A DNA stretch of 48,363 nt from MGBC114844 sp910585855 (GTDB taxonomy: Bacteria > Bacillota > Clostridia > Lachnospirales > Lachnospiraceae), in contig CBFFYP010000026.1 in assembly GCA_965646165.1 (NCBI GenBank), forward strand, positions 1 through 48,363. Reading direction: 5' to 3'. Made by a program: the position numbers and the translations under genes. The notes beneath the pieces were generated by a model. The model was not told the DNA's origin, searched no databases, and saw nothing but the letters and a program-made list of their open reading frames with translations. Below are positions 1 through 8,274 of the stretch, in pieces. Within the stretch, counting starts at the first letter, position 1, and the number at the start of each line of letters is the position of its first letter.

Positions 1-125
1 GATGTGAAAAAAATCTTAGGTTTTCGAGCAGAAGTCCAAGAACTTCTAGCTTTTTTCCAAAGTCACTGCAGGCTGCCCACCATTTTCGAATCTAGCTGTT
101 TCTTGACCCCGGAACAAAAAAAGAA
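1..125 (-). repeat. F1 foldback element, right half only
   Basis: The window opens inside an F1 element; the left half lies outside. Visible are the TTAGG/TTTTCGAGCAGAAG segment, the arm with GCAGGCTGCCCACC, and the conserved end TCTAGCTGT followed by the F3-type flank TTCTTGACCCCGGAACAAAA. It closely matches the ends of the complete copies at 27882-28214 and 36557-36889. No coding content is credible here. Confidence 0.8.
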
Positions 126-190
126 TCGTGATTAAACATTGCTGAAAACTTGTTCTGTAATAAAATATAACTTCTACCGCTATTCCACCA

Positions 191-522
191 ACAGCGAGAG
201 GCGGTTTGCTCCTGTCCTTTGCCAGCGACTTCGGAGAACGGTTAGAAAGTCTTGGGCTTCTGTGGAAACACCTAGAATTTTTTGCATATCCTGCTTCTAT
301 GCAGGGTATGCAAAAAAAGGGGCGTGTTTAGCCCGGAGGATAGGGAAGAGGGTGTTTTATGGTTGGTAAAATTCTTCCTTACATCTGTTTCGTTTCGCCT
401 GTTATGAGGGCGAATTGCGCCCCGGTTCGTCCGGTTGGATGTACCGAAATCAGAAGCCGTAGACTTTCTTACCGTTTGGAGCGGAGCAGGCAAAGGACAG
501 GAACAAACCACCTCTTGCGTCC
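191..522 (+). repeat. F1 foldback element with unusually long arms
   Basis: This is a complete F1 copy, 332 bp. The ACAGC end is at 191 and the GCGTCC end at 522. It has the F1 core: the GCATATCCTGC/GCAGGGTATGC hairpin, GGGGCGTGTTTAGCCC and GGGCGAATTGCGCCCC. Its paired arms differ from the other 333-bp copies and are longer: GAGAGGCGGTTTGCTCCTGT on the left pairs with the reverse complement ending in ACAAACCACCTCT on the right. It sits inside an F3-type AT-rich unit. Short open frames across it follow the repeat and are not believable genes. Confidence 0.85.
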
Positions 523-627
523 GGTGAACAGTGAAAGAAAATCCTTTCCAGCAGCATCCTACATCCAAAAGCCTAATTAAAGTTAAATTTCCTTCAATAA
601 GTTTTTGACATTTAATAATGGATAAGA

Positions 628-721
628 GGACGCCAGATTGGAAAACGATAGGCAGCCTGCTGTTCCGATTTCCAAAAAGCAAGAAATTCTAAAACTTCTG
701 CCTATCCATTCATCCAACCGA
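628..721 (+). repeat. F1 left-end fragment
   Basis: It starts with GGACGCC and continues with the F1 arm GATTGGAAAACGATAGGCAG and the block TTTCCAAAAAGCAAGAA. It loses similarity after CATCCAACCG, so about 240 bp of the element is missing. The flanks 531-627 and 722-860 are AT-rich; the first contains the F3 tail CCAAAAGCCTAATTAAAG, and nothing else is recognisable. Confidence 0.75.
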
Positions 722-870
722 AACTGCTAAAACTTTTACAGTAAAATCAGAATTTCCTGCAGCTTCTAAAACAAAAAAGGCATAGCAACCACTATACCTC
801 ATATTTCTCATTAATAATTTTTTAACCTTCTATTTTTATCTATATAATCATTTATATAAATAAAAACAGA

Positions 871-1071
871 TTAGATTTTCTGCAAACAATCCTATACTCT
901 GTTCTGACACTTTAGCACGGTGCAATACTAGTGCGTTTTCGCCGCAGGCTACTGTCAAAACGCACTAGTATTGACTACCGTGCGAGTGACGCAGAACATT
1001 GTGGTGTAATAAACTACAAATCTCAACCTTGGAGCTACCCCAAAGCATTTAGACCAGAAAATCTAACCTTT
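871..1071 (-). ncRNA. Candidate retron msr-msd RNA
   Basis: Read on the minus strand, this has the order expected of a retron RNA. The a1 segment TTAGATTTTCTG (1066-1055) is perfectly complementary over 12 bp to a2 CAGAAAATCTAA (882-871). Just inside a1 is a G at 1054, a possible branch site. Then come two short stem-loops: CTTTGG/CCAAGG (1045-1027) and TTGTAGT/ACCACAA with one mismatch (1019-999). A long msd-like hairpin follows (998-900), whose outer stem is TGTTCTG/CAGAACA and whose inner stem is a 17-bp perfect match (923-939 with 957-973) around a 17-nt loop. After a2 comes TCTGTTTTTATTT, a possible terminator. A promoter lies just upstream. Retron RNAs prime cDNA from a branching G. The assignment is inferred from this architecture and from the retron operon nearby; a transposon-derived palindrome remains the alternative. 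Confidence 0.62.
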
Positions 1072-1077
1072 TCTAGA

Positions 1078-1105
1078 ATTATACCATATTTTTAAAATAT
1101 GTCAA
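1078..1105 (-). promoter_or_regulatory. Promoter for the candidate retron RNA
   Basis: On the minus strand a consensus -35 TTGACA (1105-1100), a 16-bp spacer and a perfect -10 TATAAT (1083-1078) predict a start near 1071. That is about five bases before the a1 segment. This placement is a main argument that the hairpin region is transcribed as a dedicated small RNA. Confidence 0.65.
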
Positions 1106-1122
1106 CTATATTTTTAAAATAT
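1086..1122. repeat. 15-bp direct repeats around the -35 of the RNA promoter
   Basis: ATATTTTTAAAATAT occurs at 1086-1100 and again, identically, at 1108-1122, a 22-bp period. One copy lies in the promoter spacer and the other just upstream of the -35. They could be operator half-sites or simple AT-rich duplication. Confidence 0.5.
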
Positions 1123-1227
1123 CCGGGATAAACTTATAAACTAAAATTTTTATAAAATGATCCATTTTCATGATAGTTTCAAGGTGAGAATAAGATAAGA
1201 TGTTGTCGGAAAGAGTTGGCTTTCACC

Positions 1228-1351
1228 GGACGCCAGAGGCAGTTTACTCCTGTCCTTTGCCTGCTCCGCTCCAAACGGTAAGAAAGTCTAGGGCTTCTAA
1301 CCGTTCTCCGAAGCCGCTGGCAAAGGACAGAAGCAAACCACCTCTCGCTGT
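1228..1351 (-). repeat. Internally deleted F1 derivative
   Basis: It has both ends (GGACGCC at 1228, GCTGT at 1351) and the same long arms as the copy at 191-522 (GGCAGTTTACTCCTGTCCTT against AAGGACAGAAGCAAACCACC). The central 210 bp or so, including the core hairpins, is missing. What remains is a 124-bp foldback. Confidence 0.75.
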
Positions 1352-1442
1352 TAGTGGAATAGCGGTAGAAGTTATATTTTATTACAGAACAAGTCTTCCG
1401 CAAAGTTTAGACAACATTCTTTTTTTGTTCCGGGGTCAAAAA

Positions 1443-1775
1443 ACAGCCAGATTCGAAAACGATAGGCAGTCTGCAGTGACTTTGGAAAAAAGTTAGAAGT
1501 TCTTGGACTTCTGCTCGAAAACCTAAGATTTTTTTCACATCCTGCTTCCATGCAGGGTGTGAAAAAAAAGGGGCGTGTTTAGCCCGGAGAATAGGGAAGA
1601 GGTTGTTTTATGGCTGATAAAACCCATCCTTACATCAATTACGTTTCGGCTGAAATGAGGGCGAATTGCGCCCCGGTCTGTACGGTTGGAGAAAGGAAAA
1701 GGCAGAAGTCTTAGAACTTCTTGCTTTTTGGAAACCGGAACAGCAGGCTGTCTATCGTTTTCGAATCTAGCGTCC
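1443..1775 (+). repeat. F1 foldback element, complete, 333 bp
   Basis: It runs from ACAGCCA to AGCGTCC. The left arm GATTCGAAAACGATAGGCAG pairs with the right arm CTGTCTATCGTTTTCGAATC apart from one mismatch. The core hairpin is TTCACATCCTGC/GCAGGGTGTGAA, followed by GGGGCGTGTTTAGCCC and GGGCGAATTGCGCCCC. Its end lies about 50 bp upstream of the -35 of the retron operon promoter. Confidence 0.88.
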
Positions 1776-1824
1776 TCTTAAATTCCAAAAGCCTAATTAA
1801 AGTTAAAATATTTTATTAAATTAC

Positions 1825-1853
1825 TTGAAAATATATCAAAATTATACTATAAT
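1825..1853 (+). promoter_or_regulatory. Promoter of the ARM / SWIM / RT operon
   Basis: A -35 TTGAAA (1825-1830), a 17-bp spacer and a perfect -10 TATAAT (1848-1853) predict a start near 1860. This leaves a leader of about 100 nt before the first gene. The leader has only a weak AGAG/CTCT hairpin, so it does not look like an msr-msd itself. Confidence 0.6.
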
Positions 1854-1961
1854 CTTCTTATACCAAAGAGAAAGCACACTCTCTTCTATAAACGGTAAAA
1901 TAACAATTCCATTTTTTAAACCTAATTATCTAATTAAATAGAAAGGAAACCAGTTACGACT

Positions 1962-4748
1962 ATGAGAAATTTAACATCAGAGGAACAAAAACGACTCTGG
2001 AAACTAGACGAGCCTCCAACTCGCAAAATACTGCTTTGGGGCTTAGACAGACAAAAAAACCCCTGTTTACTTATTTTATATGGAAAACATGAGGTAGAAG
2101 AAACATTAAAGTCTTCCCCTCGTTCTTATCACGCAGAGGCTTATCTGTTAAAGCCCACAGTCACATATACCAATTATACTGTTTTTCATGGAATAAACGG
2201 GCATCTGCCTTCTATTCCAAATACCTATTACTTTGAAGAAAAAAAACTGCTTTGTTATATGAAAGGCTATAAAACTGCGCATACTTATTGGGATTATAAC
2301 AGAACAACAGGCTGGCAGAATCGTACAGAAATTGACGGACAGTATATTATCAACGAATTTTATGAAATAAAACCAGCGGCTGTTTTCAACTATTATGAAG
2401 AAAAAAATTATACAGATTATATTATTTATTTAAAAGATAATCAAATTTGCTTTCAAGATATTACACTAATTGAACAGCCCAGTGATTTATTTGGTTTTGA
2501 AGCAGACAGCCCTTATATAGAAACGATTGTAAATATGTTTTCTAAAGAAAGATTATATACAAGAAAAAAATATCTAAGCCAATTTATCCAAATGCAGCCT
2601 TCTGTTGAAGAATACGAACGTCTTTTAAAAACGGCAAGCATTGAGCTGGCATGCGGTATTTTTCAGGAACTTACAGCACAAAAAAATCCAATCCTATTAG
2701 AAACTGCAAAACGAATTGATAAAAGAGATATGCTATGGGGAAATGCAGGATATCACAACGGACTGAAACGATGCATCCATCAATATATCAGCCTGTTTGA
2801 TGCAAAGCTGCTGCAAAAACAAATAAAGTTTATATACCAGACACTTCCTGAAATGGATTTTCATATTAAATACTTAGATTTATTATATAATAAAAAATTA
2901 AAAGGCAAAGAACTGGAAGAATATTTAGCCGAACCAAATGCTTATCAAAAAATTTTATATGCTTTGGAAAAAGAAATCCGTTATGAAAAAAATACCTATA
3001 CAGACGGAAAAAATATAAATAATATTGCATTTAAAAATACAATACAGACAGCAAAGGCATATGAAATGGCAGATGCTATCGGGAAAATTGCTTACTATTT
3101 AGATACCCCAAGAACTGCTTGTCATTTTAAAAAAAGCGGCAACGTAAATGCATATAACTATTATGTACGTTATCTTAGAAGAACGCTTGACGAATACCAG
3201 ACAACGGATGAGGTGAAATTTATAACAGCTGCACGTGAAATGCTGGTAAGCTATACTGACCATGATAATTCAACTATTTATTGTAATGATATTTCTTTTA
3301 ATTTCTTCTTTAACAGATATTTTAGAGAAATAATTACAAATAATGATAAAGCCGAACACTCTATATGGCAGAAACATCTTGCCGATGTTATCTTTATAGC
3401 CCAACATGCAAAGACTTTGCCAGTACACCAGTTCTGTTACAGCTTATTAGAAAAAGCCAATATCAATCATAAATTAGACTCCTATGAGATTCAAGAACTG
3501 ATTGCATTTTCAAACATACCTTATGAAAAAACAGCAAAATTATTTGAAAAAATACTGCTGCCAAAATTAGAAGCATTACAGGAATTTGATGCAGATATTA
3601 TGATTTCTTTAATGAACACATCATCAGAAAAATTATGGAAGATTGCAGAAAAATATTTTAAACGGACAAATGGAAATTTCCAACCAGAACATATCGCTGC
3701 ATTTCTCTTTTTAAATACCATAGAAACATGGTATGGCATATTAGAAGATAATATCAGCCATTTTACAACGGAAGAATATATTACCTTTTTAAAATCTACT
3801 GCTGAAAAAAGAGAACGTTTTTTGGAACAGCAGATAGAACTCCCTGAGCCAATCCTAGATTTATTATTAAAATCTGTCTGCAAATTGGATGCTGCATCAA
3901 CAGAGGAACAGCAAGAACTGATACACTATTTTATCCCTCTGCTGTCAAGCCTTCAGACAATTCCTAGCTTTCTTTTTGATATAACAGAAACAATTATATT
4001 CTCCATGCCATATGATGTATTAAAAGATACACTCCAAGATATGGAATTACAGCACAACCGCATTTCTGAAAAAGAATATAATACCATATCCTTACTAAAA
4101 TCATGCAAAAAGGATACCCTTCCGAAAGACAGCTTAATTTTGTCTATTTTAGAAACCGGTTCGAAAATACTTGTAAAAACACTTACCGAGATCGTCAGCC
4201 GGCAAAAAACTGCACTTGCTGAAAGAACGTCCACTCTTTTGCTGCTCTTTGAATGTAATGCATATGCTTTAAACCAGATCGCCCAGTCTGTATTTGAAGA
4301 TATGGAAATCGAAAAAAGAGAAAAACTGCATATGATTTTATTGGATTCTCCTATTGAAAGAACCTATCAATACGGTCTTAAAAAGTTAGAGGACTGGTAT
4401 GGAAATAAAATTCCGACACTGTTTATTTCCCGTATGATGGAACATCCATGCGTAGAAGTAAAAGCGTATCTTTCTGGAAAAATAAATCATACTCTTTCTG
4501 ATTTAAAGGAAGCAAACCCGGATTTATATATTTATTATATCAAAACCCTGTTATATCTGCCAAATAAAGTTTCAAAAAGCAAGGATTCCATCTATCATAC
4601 CATTCCTTTATTTTTGAACTACTATCCTGAAAAGAGGCAGGAAATTGAGCATATACTTCTTGATATTGGAAGTACAAACAGCAAAATAGATTCTGAAAGA
4701 GCACTTGTAACATTTGCTCAGATTCAGAAGGAGGTAAGCAATTTATGA
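1962..4748 (+). CDS. ARM/HEAT-repeat protein of a type XIII-like retron
   Basis: This 928-residue cytoplasmic protein has no signal peptide or membrane segment. Most of its length is repeated amphipathic helices, seen as leucine/isoleucine-rich pairs broken by short turns. A HEAT-like stretch near residues 835-860 includes HPCVEVKAYL. The first 200 residues are richer in aromatic residues and beta-like. No catalytic motif was recognised. Its stop overlaps the start of the next gene by four bases (ATGA), so the three genes are one operon. As I recall, retron type XIII is defined by an ARM-repeat protein plus a winged-helix SWIM protein beside the RT, and the order here fits. A scaffold or effector role in phage defence is inference. 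The GAAAGG ribosome site lies about 14 bases from the ATG, which is longer than usual. Confidence 0.72.
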   Translation: MRNLTSEEQKRLWKLDEPPTRKILLWGLDRQKNPCLLILYGKHEVEETLKSSPRSYHAEAYLLKPTVTYTNYTVFHGINGHLPSIPNTYYFEEKKLLCYMKGYKTAHTYWDYNRTTGWQNRTEIDGQYIINEFYEIKPAAVFNYYEEKNYTDYIIYLKDNQICFQDITLIEQPSDLFGFEADSPYIETIVNMFSKERLYTRKKYLSQFIQMQPSVEEYERLLKTASIELACGIFQELTAQKNPILLETAKRIDKRDMLWGNAGYHNGLKRCIHQYISLFDAKLLQKQIKFIYQTLPEMDFHIKYLDLLYNKKLKGKELEEYLAEPNAYQKILYALEKEIRYEKNTYTDGKNINNIAFKNTIQTAKAYEMADAIGKIAYYLDTPRTACHFKKSGNVNAYNYYVRYLRRTLDEYQTTDEVKFITAAREMLVSYTDHDNSTIYCNDISFNFFFNRYFREIITNNDKAEHSIWQKHLADVIFIAQHAKTLPVHQFCYSLLEKANINHKLDSYEIQELIAFSNIPYEKTAKLFEKILLPKLEALQEFDADIMISLMNTSSEKLWKIAEKYFKRTNGNFQPEHIAAFLFLNTIETWYGILEDNISHFTTEEYITFLKSTAEKRERFLEQQIELPEPILDLLLKSVCKLDAASTEEQQELIHYFIPLLSSLQTIPSFLFDITETIIFSMPYDVLKDTLQDMELQHNRISEKEYNTISLLKSCKKDTLPKDSLILSILETGSKILVKTLTEIVSRQKTALAERTSTLLLLFECNAYALNQIAQSVFEDMEIEKREKLHMILLDSPIERTYQYGLKKLEDWYGNKIPTLFISRMMEHPCVEVKAYLSGKINHTLSDLKEANPDLYIYYIKTLLYLPNKVSKSKDSIYHTIPLFLNYYPEKRQEIEHILLDIGSTNSKIDSERALVTFAQIQKEVSNL

Positions 4749-6502
4749 AAGTAGATTATAAATACGCAAGCCCTTCCCGATGCACACAAGCTGATAATCA
4801 AGCAACTTTAGGGCTAAGTCCTGACTTATCTCGTGATGAGAAAGTTTCTTTCTGCGGAAAATTAAAGCATCCGTTACTGTTCCGTGATGCTATGCTTATG
4901 CTAAGAGAAATTGTAGTTTCCGATACGAGAAAAAAGACAAAAGAAAGAACCGATTATTTTAAATGGCTTGATGAAGAAATCGAGCGGCGTGTAAAGGCAC
5001 ATAAAGAATATATGCCAAACATCAGAAAATCTTTAAAAAAAGATATGGATTCTTGTGATTCTGAGATTTTACATAAAAGAAATGAAATAAACGACTTATT
5101 AAAGATACAAAGAAATTTGCAGCAGCAAATCGACCAATATGACGCATGGAAAGATTACTATAAAATCGAACGGGATTTTTGGAAATTTATCAAGGACAGA
5201 GATTACAGTTTATGGTTTGTACTAGATCCGGTTATAACTGTGCATAATGACCAAGTTTCCTTTGAAGCATTTTCGATTGATGAATCCACTTATGGCTGCC
5301 TGTCTGTATCTATGAATGAATTCGACTTATTGCAGACACCAAAATTGGGAACAACAAATATTGACTTTTCCGCCAAACTAGAAAAGGAAATGCAGCGATT
5401 CCGAAGCTATACCGATGTTACATTATCGGTTAATCCAGAAGGCTTTACCATCGACAATGATATTGTACCAGAATATATCGAAAAGAAAATTGATCTGCCT
5501 GAAACATGGATCAAAGGCTTTAACCAAGTATCTTCCGCTGCAGCACTGTCTGGAATAGAATTAGAGCTTTCACCTTCGGATATGTATGATATCTGTGCAT
5601 TTTTAAGAAAACACAAAGAAAAGAAAAGTCCCCGCTATATGAAATAGATTTTAGATCCCGAGCAAAGAGTACAGATTGTATTTGAACCTTTCGGAACAGT
5701 GCTTACTCTAAACACCATTTATCAGGGCAATCAAAAAAGAGAAGAAAAAATCTGGGGCAGAAGACGCTGGCTTGTAGCCGAAAAATTAATTCCTCTGTCA
5801 AAAGCATTTTATGTACGCCTCTTAGGATTTGGTATGCCTCAATTTATCCGTGCGGATATGGGTACTATGCAAATGACGATTGGTTTCTCTTCATGGTCTT
5901 CAAATGACTGGGTAAAAGGAACTGCCTTTAATATTATGGCAGGATTTACAGGCAAAGGCTGCTATAAAAATATCTATCAACTGCTGAAAGAAAAACGCTG
6001 TTTATCTATGGAAGAAATTTCTAGCTGCCTTCCAAATGAAAAAAGCGATAAAATAAAAGCAGGTGTTGGTATGCTGTTTCGGAAAGGTGAAGGTTATTTT
6101 GATCTCATCAATAACAAAGTGCGTTTCCGCCATTTATGCAATGCTCCTATCCCGGAAGAACTCTATGAAGTTTCCGATATTGAAACGCATGTACAAAAAA
6201 TCAGCAATCTTACATTTGACAATATGACAATCCGATATTCGCAACAGCAGGAATTTATATTTAAAACAACATACAAAGAAAACGGGCAATTCTCCTCAAC
6301 TGAAATCGTAATTGACCAAGACGGGCAGATTACAAAACTCGACTGCAACTGTCAGAAATTTAGAAGAGGCGAAAGAAATCTTTCCGATCCATGTGCCCAT
6401 ATTCTTGCCCTTTATGTTGCTTCTTATAAATTATTAAAGCTAAAAAATTTAGAATATGAAAAAGAATACAAAATCAATGATATTATGGAGATGTTATTAT
6501 AA
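4745..6502 (+). pseudogene. Winged-helix SWIM zinc-finger protein, interrupted by TAG
   Basis: Two reading frames, 4745-5647 and onward to 6502, lie in the same frame. A single TAG at 5645-5647 (codon 301) separates them, and the sequence between stays open and protein-like. Restored, the product is 585 residues. Residues 85-150 look like a coiled coil. About 406-464 resembles a winged helix (KNIYQLLKEKRCLSMEEISS region). A SWIM zinc finger has C534-x-C536 and C550-x-H552. SWIM fingers bind nucleic acid or protein. TGG (Trp) to TAG is the simplest origin. No ribosome site precedes a good restart codon downstream, so the wing and SWIM halves would be lost unless the stop is read through. The gene overlaps its neighbours on both sides (ATGA at 4745, one base at 6502). 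Alternatives are a recent inactivating mutation, a sequencing error or genuine readthrough. Confidence 0.7.
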
Positions 6503-7971
6503 TGGATGCAAAAGCCGAATATAGAAATTTAGTAAATAATATGGGTAAAAAAGAATTTACCCTTCTTAAAATGCAGGAATACGGATTTTGGCCTAATAAT
6601 CTGCCAACTCCATATGAACGCCAGCAAAATGAAACGGCACAGGACTTTGAAAACAGAACAAAGCTGCTGAACGAATTTCAAAAACTTTCCGAAAAGCTTT
6701 CAAATCTCTATCAGGAAAAAGAGGAAATTGAAAAAAAGCTTTCTCATTTAAAAAAAGAATATCAAAATACATGGGATTATGAAAAAATCCGTGCTGTGGT
6801 TTCTCAGGAAATCATGAAAGAATCTATCGCCAGAAGAGCAGAGAGAAAAGCGGAAAGAGAACGTCAAAAACAGTTAAAATCTGAAGCATGGAACAAACGG
6901 AAAGCAGAAAATATTGTATTTATTGGTAAAGGCTATTCTAGCCTGTTAGCCAAAAAAGAAACAAATACAGAAAAGCTAAAAGAAAATCAAATGCCTGTAA
7001 TCGAAACAGACAGAGAACTTGCAAAATTTCTGCAGATAGAATACAGCACATTACGCTATTTGGTATATCATAGAGATGTCGTTACATTCGACAACTATTA
7101 CCGCTTTGATATACCGAAAAAAAGCGGCGGAACACGCCATATCGCTGCCCCAAAAACACAATTAAAAGCAGCGCAAAGACAAATATTAGAGCAGATTCTG
7201 CAAAAAGTAGAGGTTTCTGATTTATCCCATGGATTTATTAAATCCAGATCGATCCTTACAAGCGCAAAATCACACCATACAAGCCCTGATCTATTGATCA
7301 ATATTGATTTGGAAAACTTTTTCCCTACCATTACCTTTGAACGTGTAAGAGGTCTGTATCAATCCTTTGGCTATTCTGGTTATATTGCATCACTGCTTGC
7401 TATGCTTTGTACCTACTGTGAAAGAATACCGCTTGAAATAAAAGGAGAAATAAAATATATTAAAACATCCGACAGAATACTGCCGCAGGGATCCCCGGCA
7501 AGTCCTATGATCACAAATATTATATGCAGAAATATGGATAAACGAATCAACGGATTATGCCAACAGTTAGAAATTACCTATACAAGATATGCAGATGATA
7601 TGAGCTTTAGCTATGTAGGCGATACCAATAATTTTGCTGTAGGAAACTTTTTAAACAGCATTAATAAAATTATTGAAGCAGAAGGCTTCCATATGAAAAA
7701 AGAAAAAACTCATATACTCAGAAAAAACAACAGACAGTATATTACCGGCATTGTAATTAACAATGAGGAAATCGGTGTCCCTAAGAAATGGGTTAAAATA
7801 TTAAAGGCTTCTATACATAATGCACAGAAATTAAAAGAATCCGGCGGTTCTGTATCTGGCAGTACCATACATGAAATCTCAGGAAAAATTGCATGGTTAA
7901 AAAGCGTAAATGAAAAAAGATACCAAAAAGTCATAAACCAAGGTACAGAATTTTTAAAAACCTTAAACTAA
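6502..7971 (+). CDS. Retron-type reverse transcriptase
   Basis: The enzyme has 489 residues and copies the msd part of its partner RNA into cDNA. The first 165 residues are charged and coiled-coil-like. The polymerase follows: fingers IPKKSGGTRHI (204-214), motif A with D269 in NIDLENFFPT, QGSPASP (329-335) and the catalytic YADD box (363-366). Retron hallmarks are present in variant form: TSAKSHH (253-259) at the place of NAxxH, and ITG (414-416) in YITGIVIN at the place of VTG. These separate it from group II intron and DGR enzymes. There is no maturase or endonuclease domain. The start overlaps the upstream stop by one base, with GGAG 11 bases before the ATG. The catalytic residues are intact, so the RT should be active even though its SWIM partner gene is broken. 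Confidence 0.88.
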   Translation: MDAKAEYRNLVNNMGKKEFTLLKMQEYGFWPNNLPTPYERQQNETAQDFENRTKLLNEFQKLSEKLSNLYQEKEEIEKKLSHLKKEYQNTWDYEKIRAVVSQEIMKESIARRAERKAERERQKQLKSEAWNKRKAENIVFIGKGYSSLLAKKETNTEKLKENQMPVIETDRELAKFLQIEYSTLRYLVYHRDVVTFDNYYRFDIPKKSGGTRHIAAPKTQLKAAQRQILEQILQKVEVSDLSHGFIKSRSILTSAKSHHTSPDLLINIDLENFFPTITFERVRGLYQSFGYSGYIASLLAMLCTYCERIPLEIKGEIKYIKTSDRILPQGSPASPMITNIICRNMDKRINGLCQQLEITYTRYADDMSFSYVGDTNNFAVGNFLNSINKIIEAEGFHMKKEKTHILRKNNRQYITGIVINNEEIGVPKKWVKILKASIHNAQKLKESGGSVSGSTIHEISGKIAWLKSVNEKRYQKVINQGTEFLKTLN

Positions 7972-8007
7972 ATCAATCTGGATGTTAGAAACCGGATGCC
8001 AAAAACC

Positions 8008-8155
8008 GGACGCCAAAATGAAAAGAAAGGTCTACTCCGAGCCCGCTCTCGCTTAGCATTTCCTCGTAGCGGACACATAAGGCACGAAAGTACCGTGCCT
8101 AAGTGCCGACGGGAAATGATGACCCTGCGCAGACCTTTCTTTCCATTTTGTCTGT
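8008..8155 (-). repeat. F2 foldback element, complete, 148 bp
   Basis: It runs from GGACGCC (8008) to GTCTGT (8155). Arms CAAAATGAAAAGAAAGGTCT and AGACCTTTCTTTCCATTTTG pair. The centre contains GCATTTCCTCGTAGCGGACA, the tip GGCACG/CGTGCC, and CGACGGGAAATGATGACCCT. It begins 36 bp after the RT stop. A duplicated near-end, GGATGCCAAAA, lies at 7994. The frames reading across it are repeat shadows. Confidence 0.88.
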
Positions 8156-8165
8156 GTATTTCCTT

Positions 8166-8250
8166 TTCGCACCTTATGTGTCCGCTACGAGGAAATGCTA
8201 AGCGCAAGCAAACCCAAAATAAAACTTCCTTCGGCTTTCGGCGTTCCCTT
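8166..8250 (+). repeat. F2 half element, inverted to its neighbour
   Basis: This is the right half of a plus-oriented F2: CGCACCTTATGTGTCCGCTA, CGAGGAAATGCTAAGCGCAA, then CTTCCTTCGGCTTTCGGCGT. The left half is missing. With the complete copy at 8008-8155 it forms an inverted pair. Confidence 0.8.
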
Positions 8251-8274
8251 GACACAAAACACAACACATAGCTT

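Larger units (their letters stand above)
1125..1800 (+). repeat. F3 AT-rich composite unit hosting two F1 insertions
   Basis: The block ATAAACTT...AAAATTTTTATAAAAT...CATGATAGTTTCAA (1128-1184) recurs at 19440-19500. Later shared blocks are GGCTTTCACC, then TAGCGGTAGAAGTTATATTT, and a tail CCAAAAGCCTAATTAAAG. F1-type elements interrupt the unit at 1228-1351 and 1443-1775. The unit lies between the candidate retron RNA and the retron operon, so it may have been inserted there. No protein gene is supported in it. Confidence 0.6.

Noticed and set aside
139..682. Several short open frames on both strands
   Set aside because: They follow the F1/F3 repeats, recur in mirrored form at other copies and show no ribosome sites.
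871..1071. Hairpin region as a simple transposon-derived palindrome
   Set aside because: It is single-copy in this window, lacks the GGACGCC/GGCTGT tips and has promoter, a1/a2 pair and msr-like loops; kept as the alternative, not the main call.
5699..6502. Independent gene starting at GTG 5699
   Set aside because: No ribosome site precedes it, and the frame continues seamlessly from the upstream part apart from one TAG.
7968..8271. Open frames of about 90-100 codons on both strands
   Set aside because: They read across the inverted F2 pair; similar peptides appear at every F2 copy.
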